Positions 1-8,549 of a stretch of DNA of 64,000 nt are shown piece after piece. The stretch comes from Streptomyces sp. cf386 (GTDB taxonomy: Bacteria > Actinomycetota > Actinomycetes > Streptomycetales > Streptomycetaceae). The stretch spans positions 216,052 to 280,051 of the forward strand of contig NZ_FNHV01000009.1 of assembly GCF_900103585.1 (NCBI RefSeq), read 5' to 3'. Below the pieces are notes generated by a model that searched no databases, had not been told where the DNA came from, and was given only the letters and a program-made list of their open reading frames with translations. The stretch's first letter is position 1. Every line of letters starts with the position of its first letter. The position numbers and the translations under genes were made by a program.

Positions 1-831
1 CTGCGCCTCGCAGGCGGCGATGGCCTCCTCCAGCCGTACACAGAACGGCTTGGGTGTGCCGCCCGGTTCGGCGGCCGGAAGGTCGCTGTAGATGCGGTTC
101 AGCTTTGCGAGGTAGTCGTAGTCGTCGCGGGGGCGGCCTCCGGCGGGGGCCAGCCAGATCTCGCCGTTGCCCTGGGTGGGAGTGAAGAACGAGCTCTGGG
201 TGACGAGATCCAGCTCGTCCGCGTTGCCGACGCCGGCTTCGACCAGGTGGTCGACGATGCCGTGCTCGGGCAGTTCGTCGAGGCCATGCAGGAGCGTGGA
301 GACTCCCGGGGACTCCAGGTCGAGGTCGACGACGAGGACGCAGTGGCCCTTGTCGGCAAGGTGCCGGGCAAGGACGGCGGTGGCGGTGGAGCGCCCGACG
401 CCGCCTTTGAAGCCGTACAGGGCGACGCGCCGCTCTCGCACCTCGGGCTGCGGTGAAGCGCCTGGTGCGGCTTCCCGGGCCCAGTCGGCGCCCACGACGG
501 TCCGTTCGAGTACGGCGACCCTGCCTCGGTGGCCTGGCTCGCCCTCGTCCTGCACGATGAGTTCGCGGGAGCCGAAGAACATCTCCGGTGCGAACATCGT
601 GGACGCGGCCTGGACGGGTTGGGGGCCTGCGAAGGCCTGGGTGTCGCTTCGGAACGCCGCTGCGAGCGATTCCAGCTCCTCGGCGGACAGTGGCTCGGAC
701 TCGTCGTCAATCAGGAGCGACGCACGCCCGAACAGGTCGCGTACGAGGACGGTGTCCCGGCCGGTTTCGGCGGCCCGGTGGGCGTGGCCCAGGGCGGCGT
801 GCCACGCGGCGTCGAATCGGGTCGGGTTCAT
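1..831 (-). CDS. KGGVGR-type MinD/ParA-like P-loop ATPase, 3' end outside window
   Basis: Leftward reading frame from ATG 831 that is open for 277 codons to the window edge, so the C-terminus is missing. A deviant Walker A, KGGVGRST, sits at about residues 142-149 and is followed by the SIMIBI-type strand VLVVDLDLESPG at about 165-175, as in MinD/ParA ATPases. The first ~135 residues are an N-terminal extension that I do not recognise. It follows a possible HEPN-like gene in the same frame, with one TAG and 23 sense codons between them and no clear Shine-Dalgarno before ATG 831. Context (divergent from pglX of a BREX-2 island) suggests a defence or regulatory role; this is inference. ATPase family call is firm, function unknown. 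Confidence 0.75.
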   Translation of the reverse strand, partial: MNPTRFDAAWHAALGHAHRAAETGRDTVLVRDLFGRASLLIDDESEPLSAEELESLAAAFRSDTQAFAGPQPVQAASTMFAPEMFFGSRELIVQDEGEPGHRGRVAVLERTVVGADWAREAAPGASPQPEVRERRVALYGFKGGVGRSTATAVLARHLADKGHCVLVVDLDLESPGVSTLLHGLDELPEHGIVDHLVEAGVGNADELDLVTQSSFFTPTQGNGEIWLAPAGGRPRDDYDYLAKLNRIYSDLPAAEPGGTPKPFCVRLEEAIAACEAQ

Positions 832-900
832 GGGGCGGGCGCCTGCTTTTCCACTTCGGCTCTGGCTTTGGCTTGGCTTCGGCTGCGTTTGTGCTTTGTG

Positions 901-1491
901 CTACTTCGCCTGTTGGTAGGCGGCGATCACGGTACGGGCCGCGGTGAGGTGACGTTTCACGCGCTGATCCGATATCTGGCTGCTGTCACGGTAGCGGTGG
1001 GCCACGTCCCACTCGTCGGCGGATTCCCGGAAGGGGTTCTGCTGGGGGATCTGCGCGAGGACGGTGGCACCGCGGTGGCCATTGGCGAGTAGGAGGAGCT
1101 GGTCCCAGACGTGGGGGAGGTGACCGTGTTCGGAGGCCTTCCTCGCCTTCTCGATCTGGGTCTTGCTCGGCGCCGCCGGGTTGTTCCTGATCGCAGGGCT
1201 GTAAGGGATCCCGAGCGGGGTGTCCTGTTTGGAACCGAAGAAGTCGAGGAGCATCGCCTTGATGACGCACTCCGCCGCGATTCCGGCCAGGTGGTCGGCG
1301 GGGCCGAAGAGCGGGGGTGACTTGGCGAGTTGCGTTGCCGCGTCGTAGTGGCCGCGGCCCACCTCCAAGAAGGAGTGTTGGTGGGCGGGTACGGGTGCGG
1401 GTGTCGGCGTAGGTGCTCCGGGTGCCGGGGCTGCGGGTGTGGTCGAGGCCGCCGGGACCGGAGGAGGTGTCTGAGCCGTCACGGTGATCAC
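901..1491 (-). CDS. Unknown protein, possibly HEPN-like
   Basis: 196 aa from GTG 1491. Residues 1-37 are a Pro/Ala/Thr-rich tail, followed by a globular, mostly helical region. The segment around residues 60-80 (ADHLAGIAAECVIKAMLL) resembles the first helices of HEPN-domain proteins in defence loci. However, the catalytic R-x4-6-H motif of HEPN RNases is not clearly present: only R-V-K-R-H near the C-terminus is similar, so the HEPN call is tentative and RNase activity is not claimed. It is transcribed away from pglX across a 137-bp gap and reads directly toward the KGGVGR ATPase gene, in the same frame. The two are probably one transcriptional unit. Confidence 0.6.
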   Translation of the reverse strand: MITVTAQTPPPVPAASTTPAAPAPGAPTPTPAPVPAHQHSFLEVGRGHYDAATQLAKSPPLFGPADHLAGIAAECVIKAMLLDFFGSKQDTPLGIPYSPAIRNNPAAPSKTQIEKARKASEHGHLPHVWDQLLLLANGHRGATVLAQIPQQNPFRESADEWDVAHRYRDSSQISDQRVKRHLTAARTVIAAYQQAK

Positions 1492-1628
1492 CTTAGCGGC
1501 GTGATCATGGCAGATGAGAGTACTTTGCCATGACTCCTGCGGGATCTGTTTCGGTCGACGGTGCTGGCAGGATTGGGACGCGAAACCGTGTAGCGATGTG
1601 CGGTGGGTGACGTGGTGCTGCGAGAGGG
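1492..1628. promoter_or_regulatory. Divergent promoter region between the HEPN-like/ATPase pair and pglX
   Basis: A 137-bp gap between divergent start codons must hold promoters for both directions. It is less GC-rich than its flanks (for example around 1508-1530). I cannot assign -10/-35 elements with confidence. Confidence 0.4.
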
Positions 1629-4600
1629 ATGCGAAGAGTGACGGTCACGGGCCAGGGTGAGCGGGCGGGGCTGGATCAGGCGGCGCTGCTGAAGGATCTG
1701 CGGCGGCAGGTCGTCGTCCTGGAGGACGATCTGCGTGCGCGCAGTGAGTCCGAGGAGGAGTACCGCGTCCGGCTGGAGTCCGAGTACCGGCGGGCCCGGG
1801 AGGCGCAGCGTACGGCGGCGACGTATGGGGCTTGGCGGGACGAGCGGGTGACTCAGGCTGCCGTGGCTTGGGTGCTGGCCTGTGTCTTCGTACGGTTCTG
1901 TGAGGATCACGGGCTGATCGAGGCGCCGTTCATCGCCGGGCCCGGGGAGCGGTTGGTCGAGGCGGAGGAGCGGCATGAGGTGCACTTCCGTGAGCATCCC
2001 GACCACAACGACCGGGACTGGCTGCTTGCGGCGTTCGAGCATCTTGCGGAGGCCCATGAGACCGTGGCCGGTCTCTTCGACCGCGCGCACAACCCGCTGT
2101 GGGAGCTGATGCCGAGCTATGAGGCCGCGACGGAGTTGTTGCGGTTCTGGCGGCGGTGGGACGCGGACGGGCGGATCGTTTACGACTTCTCGTATCTGGA
2201 CTGGGATACGCGGTTCCTCGGTGACCTGTATCAGGACCTGAGTGACCATGCCCGGAAGACGTACGCGCTGTTGCAGACGCCGGAGTTCGTCGAGGAGTTC
2301 ATCCTCGATCTGACGCTGGAGCCGGCCATCGAGGAGTTCGGGCTGGATCCCGTGGCGGAGGGGCCAGGGGGCGTCGAGCGGCGGGGGCTGCGGACGATCG
2401 ACCCCGCGTGCGGGTCCGGGCACTTCCTGCTCGGGATCTTCGAACGGCTCGTGGAGAAGTGGCGGGAGGCGGAGCCCGGTGCGGATGAGTGGTCGGTGGT
2501 GCGGAGGGCTCTGGAGTCCGTCCACGGGTGCGACAAGAATCCGTTTGCGGTGAGTATCGCTCGGTTCCGGTTGTTGGTTGTGGCTATGCGGGCTGCGGGG
2601 GCTGAGCGGTTGGCGCTCGCGCCGGTGTTTCCCATCAATGTGGCGGTGGGGGACTCGTTGCTGCATGGGCGGGATGCGGCGGGTATTCAGACGGATTTGG
2701 GGACGTTGTTTGCGGAGGTGGAGGGGGGTGGCTCTGAGGGGGGAAGCGCCTTTGTTTATTCTACGGAGGATGTGGGGGAGTTCGCTGGGCAAGTGGATTT
2801 GCTGGGGCGGGGGTCGTATCACGTTGTGGTGGGAAATCCGCCGTATATTACGGTGAAGGATAAGCAAGAAAATGAAAACTATAGGGGTGCGTACGATGCT
2901 TCCGCAGGGAAGTATGCCTTGTCGGTGCCATTTGCGCAGAGGCTCTTTGAGCTGGCGTTGAGGGGAGTGGGTGGCAGCAGGGGTGGCGGAGGTTTCGTCG
3001 GCCAGATCACCGCCAACTCTTTCATGAAACGGGAGTTTGGTAAGAAGCTCATCGATATCGTCTTCCGTGATCGGGTCGAGCTGTCACATGTGATCGACAC
3101 GTCGGGAGCATTCATTCCTGGGCATGGAACGCCGACCGTGATTCTGGTGGGGCGCAACCGGGTGCCGCGTCCTGAGCGCACGGTGCGGGCAGTTCTGGGG
3201 GTTAGAGGAGAGCCATCACAGCCCGATGTTCCGGCGGAGGCGGCTGTCTGGCGGGCGATTGTTGAGCAGGTGGATAGGCCTGGCAGTGAGTCCCAATGGG
3301 TGTCAGTGGAGGACACTCCGGCCCGCAATTTTTCTTCGCATCCTTGGTCGGTGAGCGGCGGCGGCGCGGGTTCACTTCTGGAACGCCTTGAGGAGGCGAC
3401 GGTGGGGAAGCTCGGCGCCATCGCGGACTCTGCAGGTATCAGCTCCGTGACAGGCGAGGATGATCTATTTTTGCTTCCTGCGGGCGGTGCTGCGGGACGC
3501 TTGGCGGTAGCGCAGACGCGGCCAATGATTACCGGCGATGTGACCCGAGACTTCATGGCGCGGAGCGAGGTGGAGGCGATCTGGGTTTACGGGGACGACT
3601 TTGAGACTCTCCCTCTGGAAAGCATCGGCACCACTGCACGAATTCTCTCGGTCTACCGAGCAGCTATCTCTCATCGGCGACGTTTTGGTGTGCCGATGTT
3701 GGAACGTGGCATGTCTTGGTATGAGTGGCAAGAGCTATACCCGAGCAAACTGCGGACACCGCTGTCGATCGCGTTTGCCTTCGTGGCGACACACAACCAC
3801 TTTGTACTGGACCGGGGCGGAAAGGTATTTAATCGATCTGCGCCTGTAATCAAGCTTCCTGCAGAGGCGAGCGAGGAGAAGTACCTCGAACTCTTGGGCT
3901 TGCTGAACTCGTCGACCGCTTGCTTCTGGCTGAAGCAAGTGAGTCACGACAAGGGCAGCCAGTCCGGCACTGGTGGATTCATGCACGATGAGTGGGAGCG
4001 ATTTTATGAGTTCACCAGTACCAAGCTTCAAGAGTTCCCAATTCCTGATCGGTTGCCGCTGGTCACGGGGCGGCTATTGGATTCTCGTGCTCAGAGAGTG
4101 ATCCAGTTTGACGCATCGACTGTTTGTGAGTCAGGGCTGCCGACACGTACCGTCCTCGATAGTGCTCGCGCCAAGTACACAGACCTTCGTCAGCAGATGA
4201 TTGCTCTTCAAGAGGAGTTGGACTGGCAGGTGTATGGCCTGTACGGTCTGTTGTCTGCCCATGACGCAGTGCGGACAGCCGTCACGTCTCCCGAGCAGGT
4301 CGATATCCCCCAGGTGCAGCTCGGGGAGAGGGCTTTCGAGATCGTGTTGGCTAGGCAGGTGGCAAGTGGTGACGCAGAAACCGTGTGGTTTGACAGACAC
4401 GGATCGGCCCTCGTCACCGAGATTCCAGAACGTTGGCCCCGCTGGTACCGAGACATCGTGCAAGCCCGTATCGACATCATTGAGGCTCGCAAGGACATTG
4501 GCCTCATCGAACGGCCGGAGTGTAAGCGACGGTGGTTCGTCGAACCTTGGGAGAAGAAAGAGAAGGACGCTCTGCGTACCTGGTTGCTGGACCAGTGTGA

Positions 4601-5393
4601 GAATCCGACGCTGTGGTTCACTCTCCGCGAGGGGGTGAAGCAACCTCGTACGCTCACCGTCAACCAGCTTGCGGATCTGTTGAGTTCCGATGCCGACTTC
4701 ACTGCTGTTGCCGCACTGTACGCCAGGGATCACCTAAAGAAGCCGGACCTGCCAATTGGGCAGGTGCTGGCTGACGTTGTCGCCGATGAGCATGTGCCGT
4801 ACCTCGCTGCCATGCGGTACAGGGACGCGGGGCTGCGTAAGCGTGAGCAGTGGGAGGGAGTCTGGGAGCGGCAGCGACAGGAGGACCGGACTGGACAGCG
4901 GCTCGATATCCCCGTCCCACCAAAGTACTCATCCGCAGACTTCCTGAAGACGTCCTATTGGTCCAACCGCGGCAGGCTCGACGTACCCAAGGAGCGGTTC
5001 ATCTCCTATCTGGAGGCCGGGCCCGAGGCGGACCCGACCACACTGCTCGGGTGGGCCGGGTGGGATCACAAGGATCAGGCTCAGGCGCTCATCAACCTCA
5101 TCGAGGACCGTACGGAGCAGAGCGGTTGGCACACCGAGCGGCTCACCCCGCTGATCGCTGGGTTGCATGAGGTCATGCCCTGGGTGCGGCAGTGGCACGG
5201 TGAGTACGACGCCGAGTGGGAGTCCGTGCCGGCGGAGGACTGCGATGCCTTCCTGGACGAGCAGATGGGCAAGCACCGGCTCAGCGCGGCGGATCTCAAG
5301 GCATGGCGGCCGGTGAAGCGCGCGCGAGGGCGGAAGGCCGCCGTCTCGAAGAAGGCGAGCGCCCCGGAGCAGCCCGCCCTCGACGTCGAGTAG
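1629..5393 (+). CDS. pglX: BREX-2 DNA methyltransferase PglX
   Basis: 1254 aa, the size expected for the type 2 BREX adenine-specific methyltransferase that marks self DNA and is needed for phage exclusion. SAM-binding motif I, DPACGSGHF, lies at residues 258-266 and the catalytic NPPY motif at 403-406. The N-terminal ~240 residues are helical, and the C-terminal half should contain the target recognition region. ATG 1629 is used here, but GTG 1638 has a better spaced purine-rich stretch upstream and may be the true start. The middle of the gene (about 2850-4250) is visibly richer in A/T third positions than the flanks. Unlike the S. coelicolor arrangement, no pglW precedes it. It ends at a strong hairpin and converges on the DUF397 gene. 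Confidence 0.93.
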   Translation: MRRVTVTGQGERAGLDQAALLKDLRRQVVVLEDDLRARSESEEEYRVRLESEYRRAREAQRTAATYGAWRDERVTQAAVAWVLACVFVRFCEDHGLIEAPFIAGPGERLVEAEERHEVHFREHPDHNDRDWLLAAFEHLAEAHETVAGLFDRAHNPLWELMPSYEAATELLRFWRRWDADGRIVYDFSYLDWDTRFLGDLYQDLSDHARKTYALLQTPEFVEEFILDLTLEPAIEEFGLDPVAEGPGGVERRGLRTIDPACGSGHFLLGIFERLVEKWREAEPGADEWSVVRRALESVHGCDKNPFAVSIARFRLLVVAMRAAGAERLALAPVFPINVAVGDSLLHGRDAAGIQTDLGTLFAEVEGGGSEGGSAFVYSTEDVGEFAGQVDLLGRGSYHVVVGNPPYITVKDKQENENYRGAYDASAGKYALSVPFAQRLFELALRGVGGSRGGGGFVGQITANSFMKREFGKKLIDIVFRDRVELSHVIDTSGAFIPGHGTPTVILVGRNRVPRPERTVRAVLGVRGEPSQPDVPAEAAVWRAIVEQVDRPGSESQWVSVEDTPARNFSSHPWSVSGGGAGSLLERLEEATVGKLGAIADSAGISSVTGEDDLFLLPAGGAAGRLAVAQTRPMITGDVTRDFMARSEVEAIWVYGDDFETLPLESIGTTARILSVYRAAISHRRRFGVPMLERGMSWYEWQELYPSKLRTPLSIAFAFVATHNHFVLDRGGKVFNRSAPVIKLPAEASEEKYLELLGLLNSSTACFWLKQVSHDKGSQSGTGGFMHDEWERFYEFTSTKLQEFPIPDRLPLVTGRLLDSRAQRVIQFDASTVCESGLPTRTVLDSARAKYTDLRQQMIALQEELDWQVYGLYGLLSAHDAVRTAVTSPEQVDIPQVQLGERAFEIVLARQVASGDAETVWFDRHGSALVTEIPERWPRWYRDIVQARIDIIEARKDIGLIERPECKRRWFVEPWEKKEKDALRTWLLDQCENPTLWFTLREGVKQPRTLTVNQLADLLSSDADFTAVAALYARDHLKKPDLPIGQVLADVVADEHVPYLAAMRYRDAGLRKREQWEGVWERQRQEDRTGQRLDIPVPPKYSSADFLKTSYWSNRGRLDVPKERFISYLEAGPEADPTTLLGWAGWDHKDQAQALINLIEDRTEQSGWHTERLTPLIAGLHEVMPWVRQWHGEYDAEWESVPAEDCDAFLDEQMGKHRLSAADLKAWRPVKRARGRKAAVSKKASAPEQPALDVE

Positions 5394-5406
5394 GCGGAAC
5401 GTGGCG

Positions 5407-5443
5407 GTGGGGCTGGCGGGGTTCAGAACTCGGCCAGCCCCAC
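5407..5443. terminator. Hairpin between convergent pglX and DUF397 gene
   Basis: Perfect 11-bp arms GTGGGGCTGGC (5407-5417) and GCCAGCCCCAC (5433-5443) with a 15-nt loop, directly after the pglX stop and before the stop of the opposing gene. There is no clear T-tract, which is common in Streptomyces. It probably acts in both directions. Confidence 0.7.
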
Positions 5444-5459
5444 GGGCGTTGGGCGGGTG

Positions 5460-5651
5460 TCAGACTTGGGCGTCTGCTGCGTACGCGACGAAGGTCGACC
5501 ACGTGGTGCGGGAGAGGGCGAGCTGGCCGCCCTCCTTGTCCTTGGAGTCCCGGACGTGGACGGCTTCAGGGCAGTCAGCGACTTCGACGCAGTTGTCGCC
5601 CTCGCTACCGCTATAGCTGCTCTTGAACCACGCCGGTTCCGTAGTGCTCAT
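5460..5651 (-). CDS. DUF397 domain protein
   Basis: 63 aa from ATG 5651. Shows the DUF397 signature WFKSSYSGSEGDNCVEVA followed by VHVRDSKDKEG near the middle. DUF397 proteins are small actinobacterial partners of XRE/DUF5753 regulators, and their exact role is not settled. Its start overlaps the end of the upstream XRE gene by 4 bases, so the two are translationally coupled. Longer in-frame starts upstream lie inside the XRE gene and are unlikely. Confidence 0.9.
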   Translation of the reverse strand: MSTTEPAWFKSSYSGSEGDNCVEVADCPEAVHVRDSKDKEGGQLALSRTTWSTFVAYAADAQV

Positions 5652-6478
5652 AGCGCTCCTCGCATGTGTTCCAGCAGGCTCACCGTGGCCCTGCAATCGA
5701 GGGCCTGCGCACGCAGCTTGCCATAGCGCTGGAGCAGGACGCTCACGTCCTTCGATGCCGTGATCAGGGTGCTGGAACGCTGACCCTCGGTGTAGCCGAT
5801 CCACTGGTTGTCAGGAGTCTCTGCCAGGTACATCTGGCCGTCAACGCCCGCGTGGTCCTCCTGCCGCAGTGGCATGAGCTGGATCTCCACGTTGCGCAGC
5901 TTCCCGACCTCCAGGAGGTGCTCGATGAGGGCCTTTGTGACGCTCGCTCCACCCACCCGCCGTTCCAACAGCGCCTGTTCGATGACGAAGCTGAAGGCCG
6001 TGTTCGGCTTCTGCGTCAGGAGTTGCTGTCGCTCAAGTCGTGCCGCAGTCTCGCGTTCCACTTGCTCCTCGGTCACCGGCGGCAACCTTCGATCAAAGAT
6101 CGCCCGGATGTAAGCCTCCGGCTGCAACAACCCAGGAACTGCCCGGCACTCATACGCATAAAGTGAGATCGCCTCCTCCTCGATCCCCGCCCACTGCACG
6201 AACCACGAAGCCAGCCCCTGCCTCCGCGTCAGATGCCGTGCCGCCGCCTTGAGCACCCTCGGCGCCTGTAGAACCGCCCCGGTCCGCTCGATGAACCTCA
6301 CCGACGGAAACCGTTTCCCCTGCTCCAGCTTGGCCACCGCATGTACGGAGTACCGCACCTGCGGAGCGAACTCCTCCTGCGTCAGGCCCGCTTCCTCCCG
6401 CAGCGCTTTCAGGACCGCGCCGAAGCTCTTGAGGCCGTCCGACACTTCCGGTTCACTGCTCGCGACGCCGTCCAACAC
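5648..6478 (-). CDS. XRE-family regulator with DUF5753 domain
   Basis: About 276 aa. An N-terminal helix-turn-helix (KALREEAGLTQEEFAPQV ... SVHAVAKLEQGKRFPS) covers roughly residues 20-75. A DUF5753-type ligand or partner domain follows, with the typical YECRAVPGLLQPEAYIRAI and later QIQLMPL-like segments. GTG 6478 is chosen because a GGAGGT lies about 10 nt upstream; GTG 6496 is also possible. The gene is divergent from the HATPase gene (6632) and coupled to DUF397 downstream. This trio is a common Streptomyces regulatory cassette related to whiJ/abaA-like loci. Its position inside the BREX island suggests, but does not prove, a role in controlling it. Confidence 0.88.
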   Translation of the reverse strand: MLDGVASSEPEVSDGLKSFGAVLKALREEAGLTQEEFAPQVRYSVHAVAKLEQGKRFPSVRFIERTGAVLQAPRVLKAAARHLTRRQGLASWFVQWAGIEEEAISLYAYECRAVPGLLQPEAYIRAIFDRRLPPVTEEQVERETAARLERQQLLTQKPNTAFSFVIEQALLERRVGGASVTKALIEHLLEVGKLRNVEIQLMPLRQEDHAGVDGQMYLAETPDNQWIGYTEGQRSSTLITASKDVSVLLQRYGKLRAQALDCRATVSLLEHMRGAL

Positions 6479-6631
6479 GCCCGGCCCACCTCCCACGTAC
6501 CCCACCGGGACATCAACCCACCCATGGTTACGGGGCGTCACCCACCCTGTCCACTCAGTGAACCCACCCAGCCGCGGCTGTACCAGCGTCGTGTCTGTTG
6601 AACCGCTCTCCCTCCCACAACGCTGGACCGC

Positions 6632-7141
6632 ATGACCGCACCTCAGGCCCAACCGGCCGTCACCGTACGTGTGTTCTTCCAGAGGCTGAGCGCGACCCGG
6701 CGCGGCGCCCGCCTCGCCCGCCACCTCGCCACGCACCAACTCGACGCCTGGGGCATCCCGTTCGGCTCGGACCTCTCCGACACCGCCGCCCTCGTCGTCG
6801 CCGAGCTGGCGTCCAATGCCGTACTCCACGCCCGCGTACCCGGCCGCGACTTCGCCCTCCGCCTTGAACACCGTACGGACGCGCTCCGAATCGAGGTCGC
6901 CGACGCCCGAGGTGACCGCCCCCTCGCCGCACAGCCACCCGCGACCGCCACCACGGACGCAACCACCGATCAAGACCACGGCCGTGGCCTCGTCATCGTC
7001 GGCGCCCTCGCCTCCCGTTGGGGCGTCACCGACCGCCAAGGGCCCGGCAAGGCGGTCTGGGCCGAGATCGACCTCCTCGACAGCGCCCCGAGTATCCGTC
7101 ATGGCATCGGAACCGCCGGAGGGGTCGGCCGCTGCCAATAG
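6632..7141 (+). CDS. HATPase_c_2 (RsbW-like) ATP-binding protein
   Basis: 169 aa from ATG 6632. A histidine-kinase-like ATPase fold is shown by the N-box VVAELASNAVLHA (about 52-64), a central LRIEVADARGDRP (G1-like) and HGRGLVIVGALASRWG (G2-like, about 115-130). No transmembrane or phospho-acceptor region is present, so this resembles free-standing anti-sigma-type kinases rather than a sensor kinase. It is divergent from the XRE gene and its last 43 bases overlap the 3' end of the opposing gene at 7099. Probably the third member of the DUF397/XRE/HATPase set. Confidence 0.88.
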   Translation: MTAPQAQPAVTVRVFFQRLSATRRGARLARHLATHQLDAWGIPFGSDLSDTAALVVAELASNAVLHARVPGRDFALRLEHRTDALRIEVADARGDRPLAAQPPATATTDATTDQDHGRGLVIVGALASRWGVTDRQGPGKAVWAEIDLLDSAPSIRHGIGTAGGVGRCQ

Positions 7142-8208
7142 TGCAGCACCGGAGGATGCGCGACCTCCTCCCCGAGATCGGAGGTCAGCAGGTGATGCCG
7201 GGCAACCGCGTCGTCGACGATCTGCCGCCACCACTCCAGCCTGTCCGGGCCCGCGTCGGCCGAGATCAACTCATCGTGCAGCGCGTACAGCTCACACGTG
7301 TTGTGCCACTGCGACTCGCGTACGCCGGCGTTGCTCTCGCTGAAGCGGGACAACTCGGCGCCCTCGCACACCGCGCACCCACACGTCCACGGATCGACGC
7401 GCGCGAACCAGTTCTGCAGCACCTCCACCCGGTGGTACTTCAGCAGGTCGCGGACGAGCACCACCGGATACGGCCGCCAGCCCCGGCCCTTGCGGCGCGG
7501 GTCCATGCCGTGACGGAGCATGGCGGTGACCCCCACCGCCGTGCCCAGGGCGCCGTGCGCCAGAGCGTCGAAGGCGGCCAGGTCCGTGCGCCACAGCAGC
7601 AGCCGCGGGCACGACCGGCACAACACGCGCAGGCCCTCGGCCACCCCCACCCGCTCCAGCGGGTCCTTGTAGTGCTGCATGATCAACGCCACGGGGTGCC
7701 GACTGTCCCGTACCGCCTCCACCAGATGCAACAGTGACTCGTCCCGCAGCCAGCGGTAGCTGCACGGCAGCAGAACGACCGTGTCCGTTCGCTCCAGCAG
7801 GTTGGCCTGGTTGATCACGGCACGCAGCACGCGCGCGTCGGCGTCCTCGTCCGGCGGCGGTATGAAACAGGTCGGGGTCACCGCGAACGCCGCTTTGTTG
7901 GCCAGCTGGCCGTTCAGGACCTCCTCCAGGCCGGAGTGGTCCAGCGCGTGCCAGCCGTCGGACGCCTGATAGCCGAAGGGGCGGTCGGCGGTCGCGACCC
8001 GGTGTTCGTGGCCGCCGTAGTCGACGGCCACGACGGTGTCCGGGTAGCTGTTGCGTATGTTCCGGCACCTCGCGGCGGCATCGGCACCCGTGAGAAGCAG
8101 GCCCCCGGTGTGGCCGTCGATGTGCGGCAGCAGGCCGATCGCCGACCTGTCGTTCACCATGATCAGTAACCTGTCGCGCAGTAAGCCCTCGATCCCGGTG
8201 CTCCCCAT
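7099..8208 (-). CDS. Unknown protein with TGT-like zinc motif
   Basis: 369 aa from ATG 8208, preceded by a GAGGGGGA Shine-Dalgarno. The protein alternates hydrophobic strands and helices (TVVAVDY, TDTVVLLPCSY, PVALIMQHY, RLLLWRTD, TAVGVTAML) in a way consistent with a TIM barrel. Near the C-terminus is TCGCAVCEG followed 20 residues after the last Cys by a His (QWHN), giving C-x-C-x2-C-x20-H. This resembles the zinc site of tRNA-guanine transglycosylases (C-x-C-x2-C-x~25-H) and of DpdA-type DNA base-exchange enzymes. That relation is inference from pattern only. It lies in the BREX island between pglX and pglY, divergent from pglY. Confidence 0.65.
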   Translation of the reverse strand: MGSTGIEGLLRDRLLIMVNDRSAIGLLPHIDGHTGGLLLTGADAAARCRNIRNSYPDTVVAVDYGGHEHRVATADRPFGYQASDGWHALDHSGLEEVLNGQLANKAAFAVTPTCFIPPPDEDADARVLRAVINQANLLERTDTVVLLPCSYRWLRDESLLHLVEAVRDSRHPVALIMQHYKDPLERVGVAEGLRVLCRSCPRLLLWRTDLAAFDALAHGALGTAVGVTAMLRHGMDPRRKGRGWRPYPVVLVRDLLKYHRVEVLQNWFARVDPWTCGCAVCEGAELSRFSESNAGVRESQWHNTCELYALHDELISADAGPDRLEWWRQIVDDAVARHHLLTSDLGEEVAHPPVLHYWQRPTPPAVPMP

Positions 8209-8549
8209 GTGGTCCCCCTCGCGGTCATCAAGCACGCTGGCATGTCCCGCTGGTCACGAGTGTCAGAGCCGGTTGAAAAGGAGCACAAGACGGTCGTATG
8301 CGGGCTTAAGTGGTTCTCGGCCAGGCTGTCGACGGGCCTACACCCAGGTGAAAGTCACGGAGAGATGCTCACTGGTCGCTTTGCGTGAGAGATTCGTGCG
8401 CTCGAGTCGCTCAACGTGACACCAGCGTCACGCAACTTGCGTCTGGCCTGGGCACAAGGCATGGCAAGACTGGCAAGATTGGATGTCGCGCGTGAGATCG
8501 GGGAGATCGGCGCGCCCCGACTGCTGCCGAGTGAGGGAACGAGAGCCGG
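8209..8549. promoter_or_regulatory. 341-bp intergenic region upstream of pglY
   Basis: Gap between the divergent TGT-like gene and pglY. It holds a short inverted repeat GTGACACCAGCGTCAC (8416-8431, 5-bp arms) and a direct repeat of TGGCAAGA (about 8462-8478). It probably carries the promoter of the pglYZ-brxD-brxHI operon. No open frame here looks like a gene. Confidence 0.4.

Noticed and set aside
99..710. Minus-strand 203-aa frame at the left edge
   Set aside because: Its Arg/Ser/Pro-rich product is a shadow; the neighbouring frame of the same strand encodes the KGGVGR ATPase continuously from ATG 831.
901..1491. Calling this a HEPN ribonuclease outright
   Set aside because: The R-x4-6-H catalytic motif is not clear; only general helical similarity supports it.
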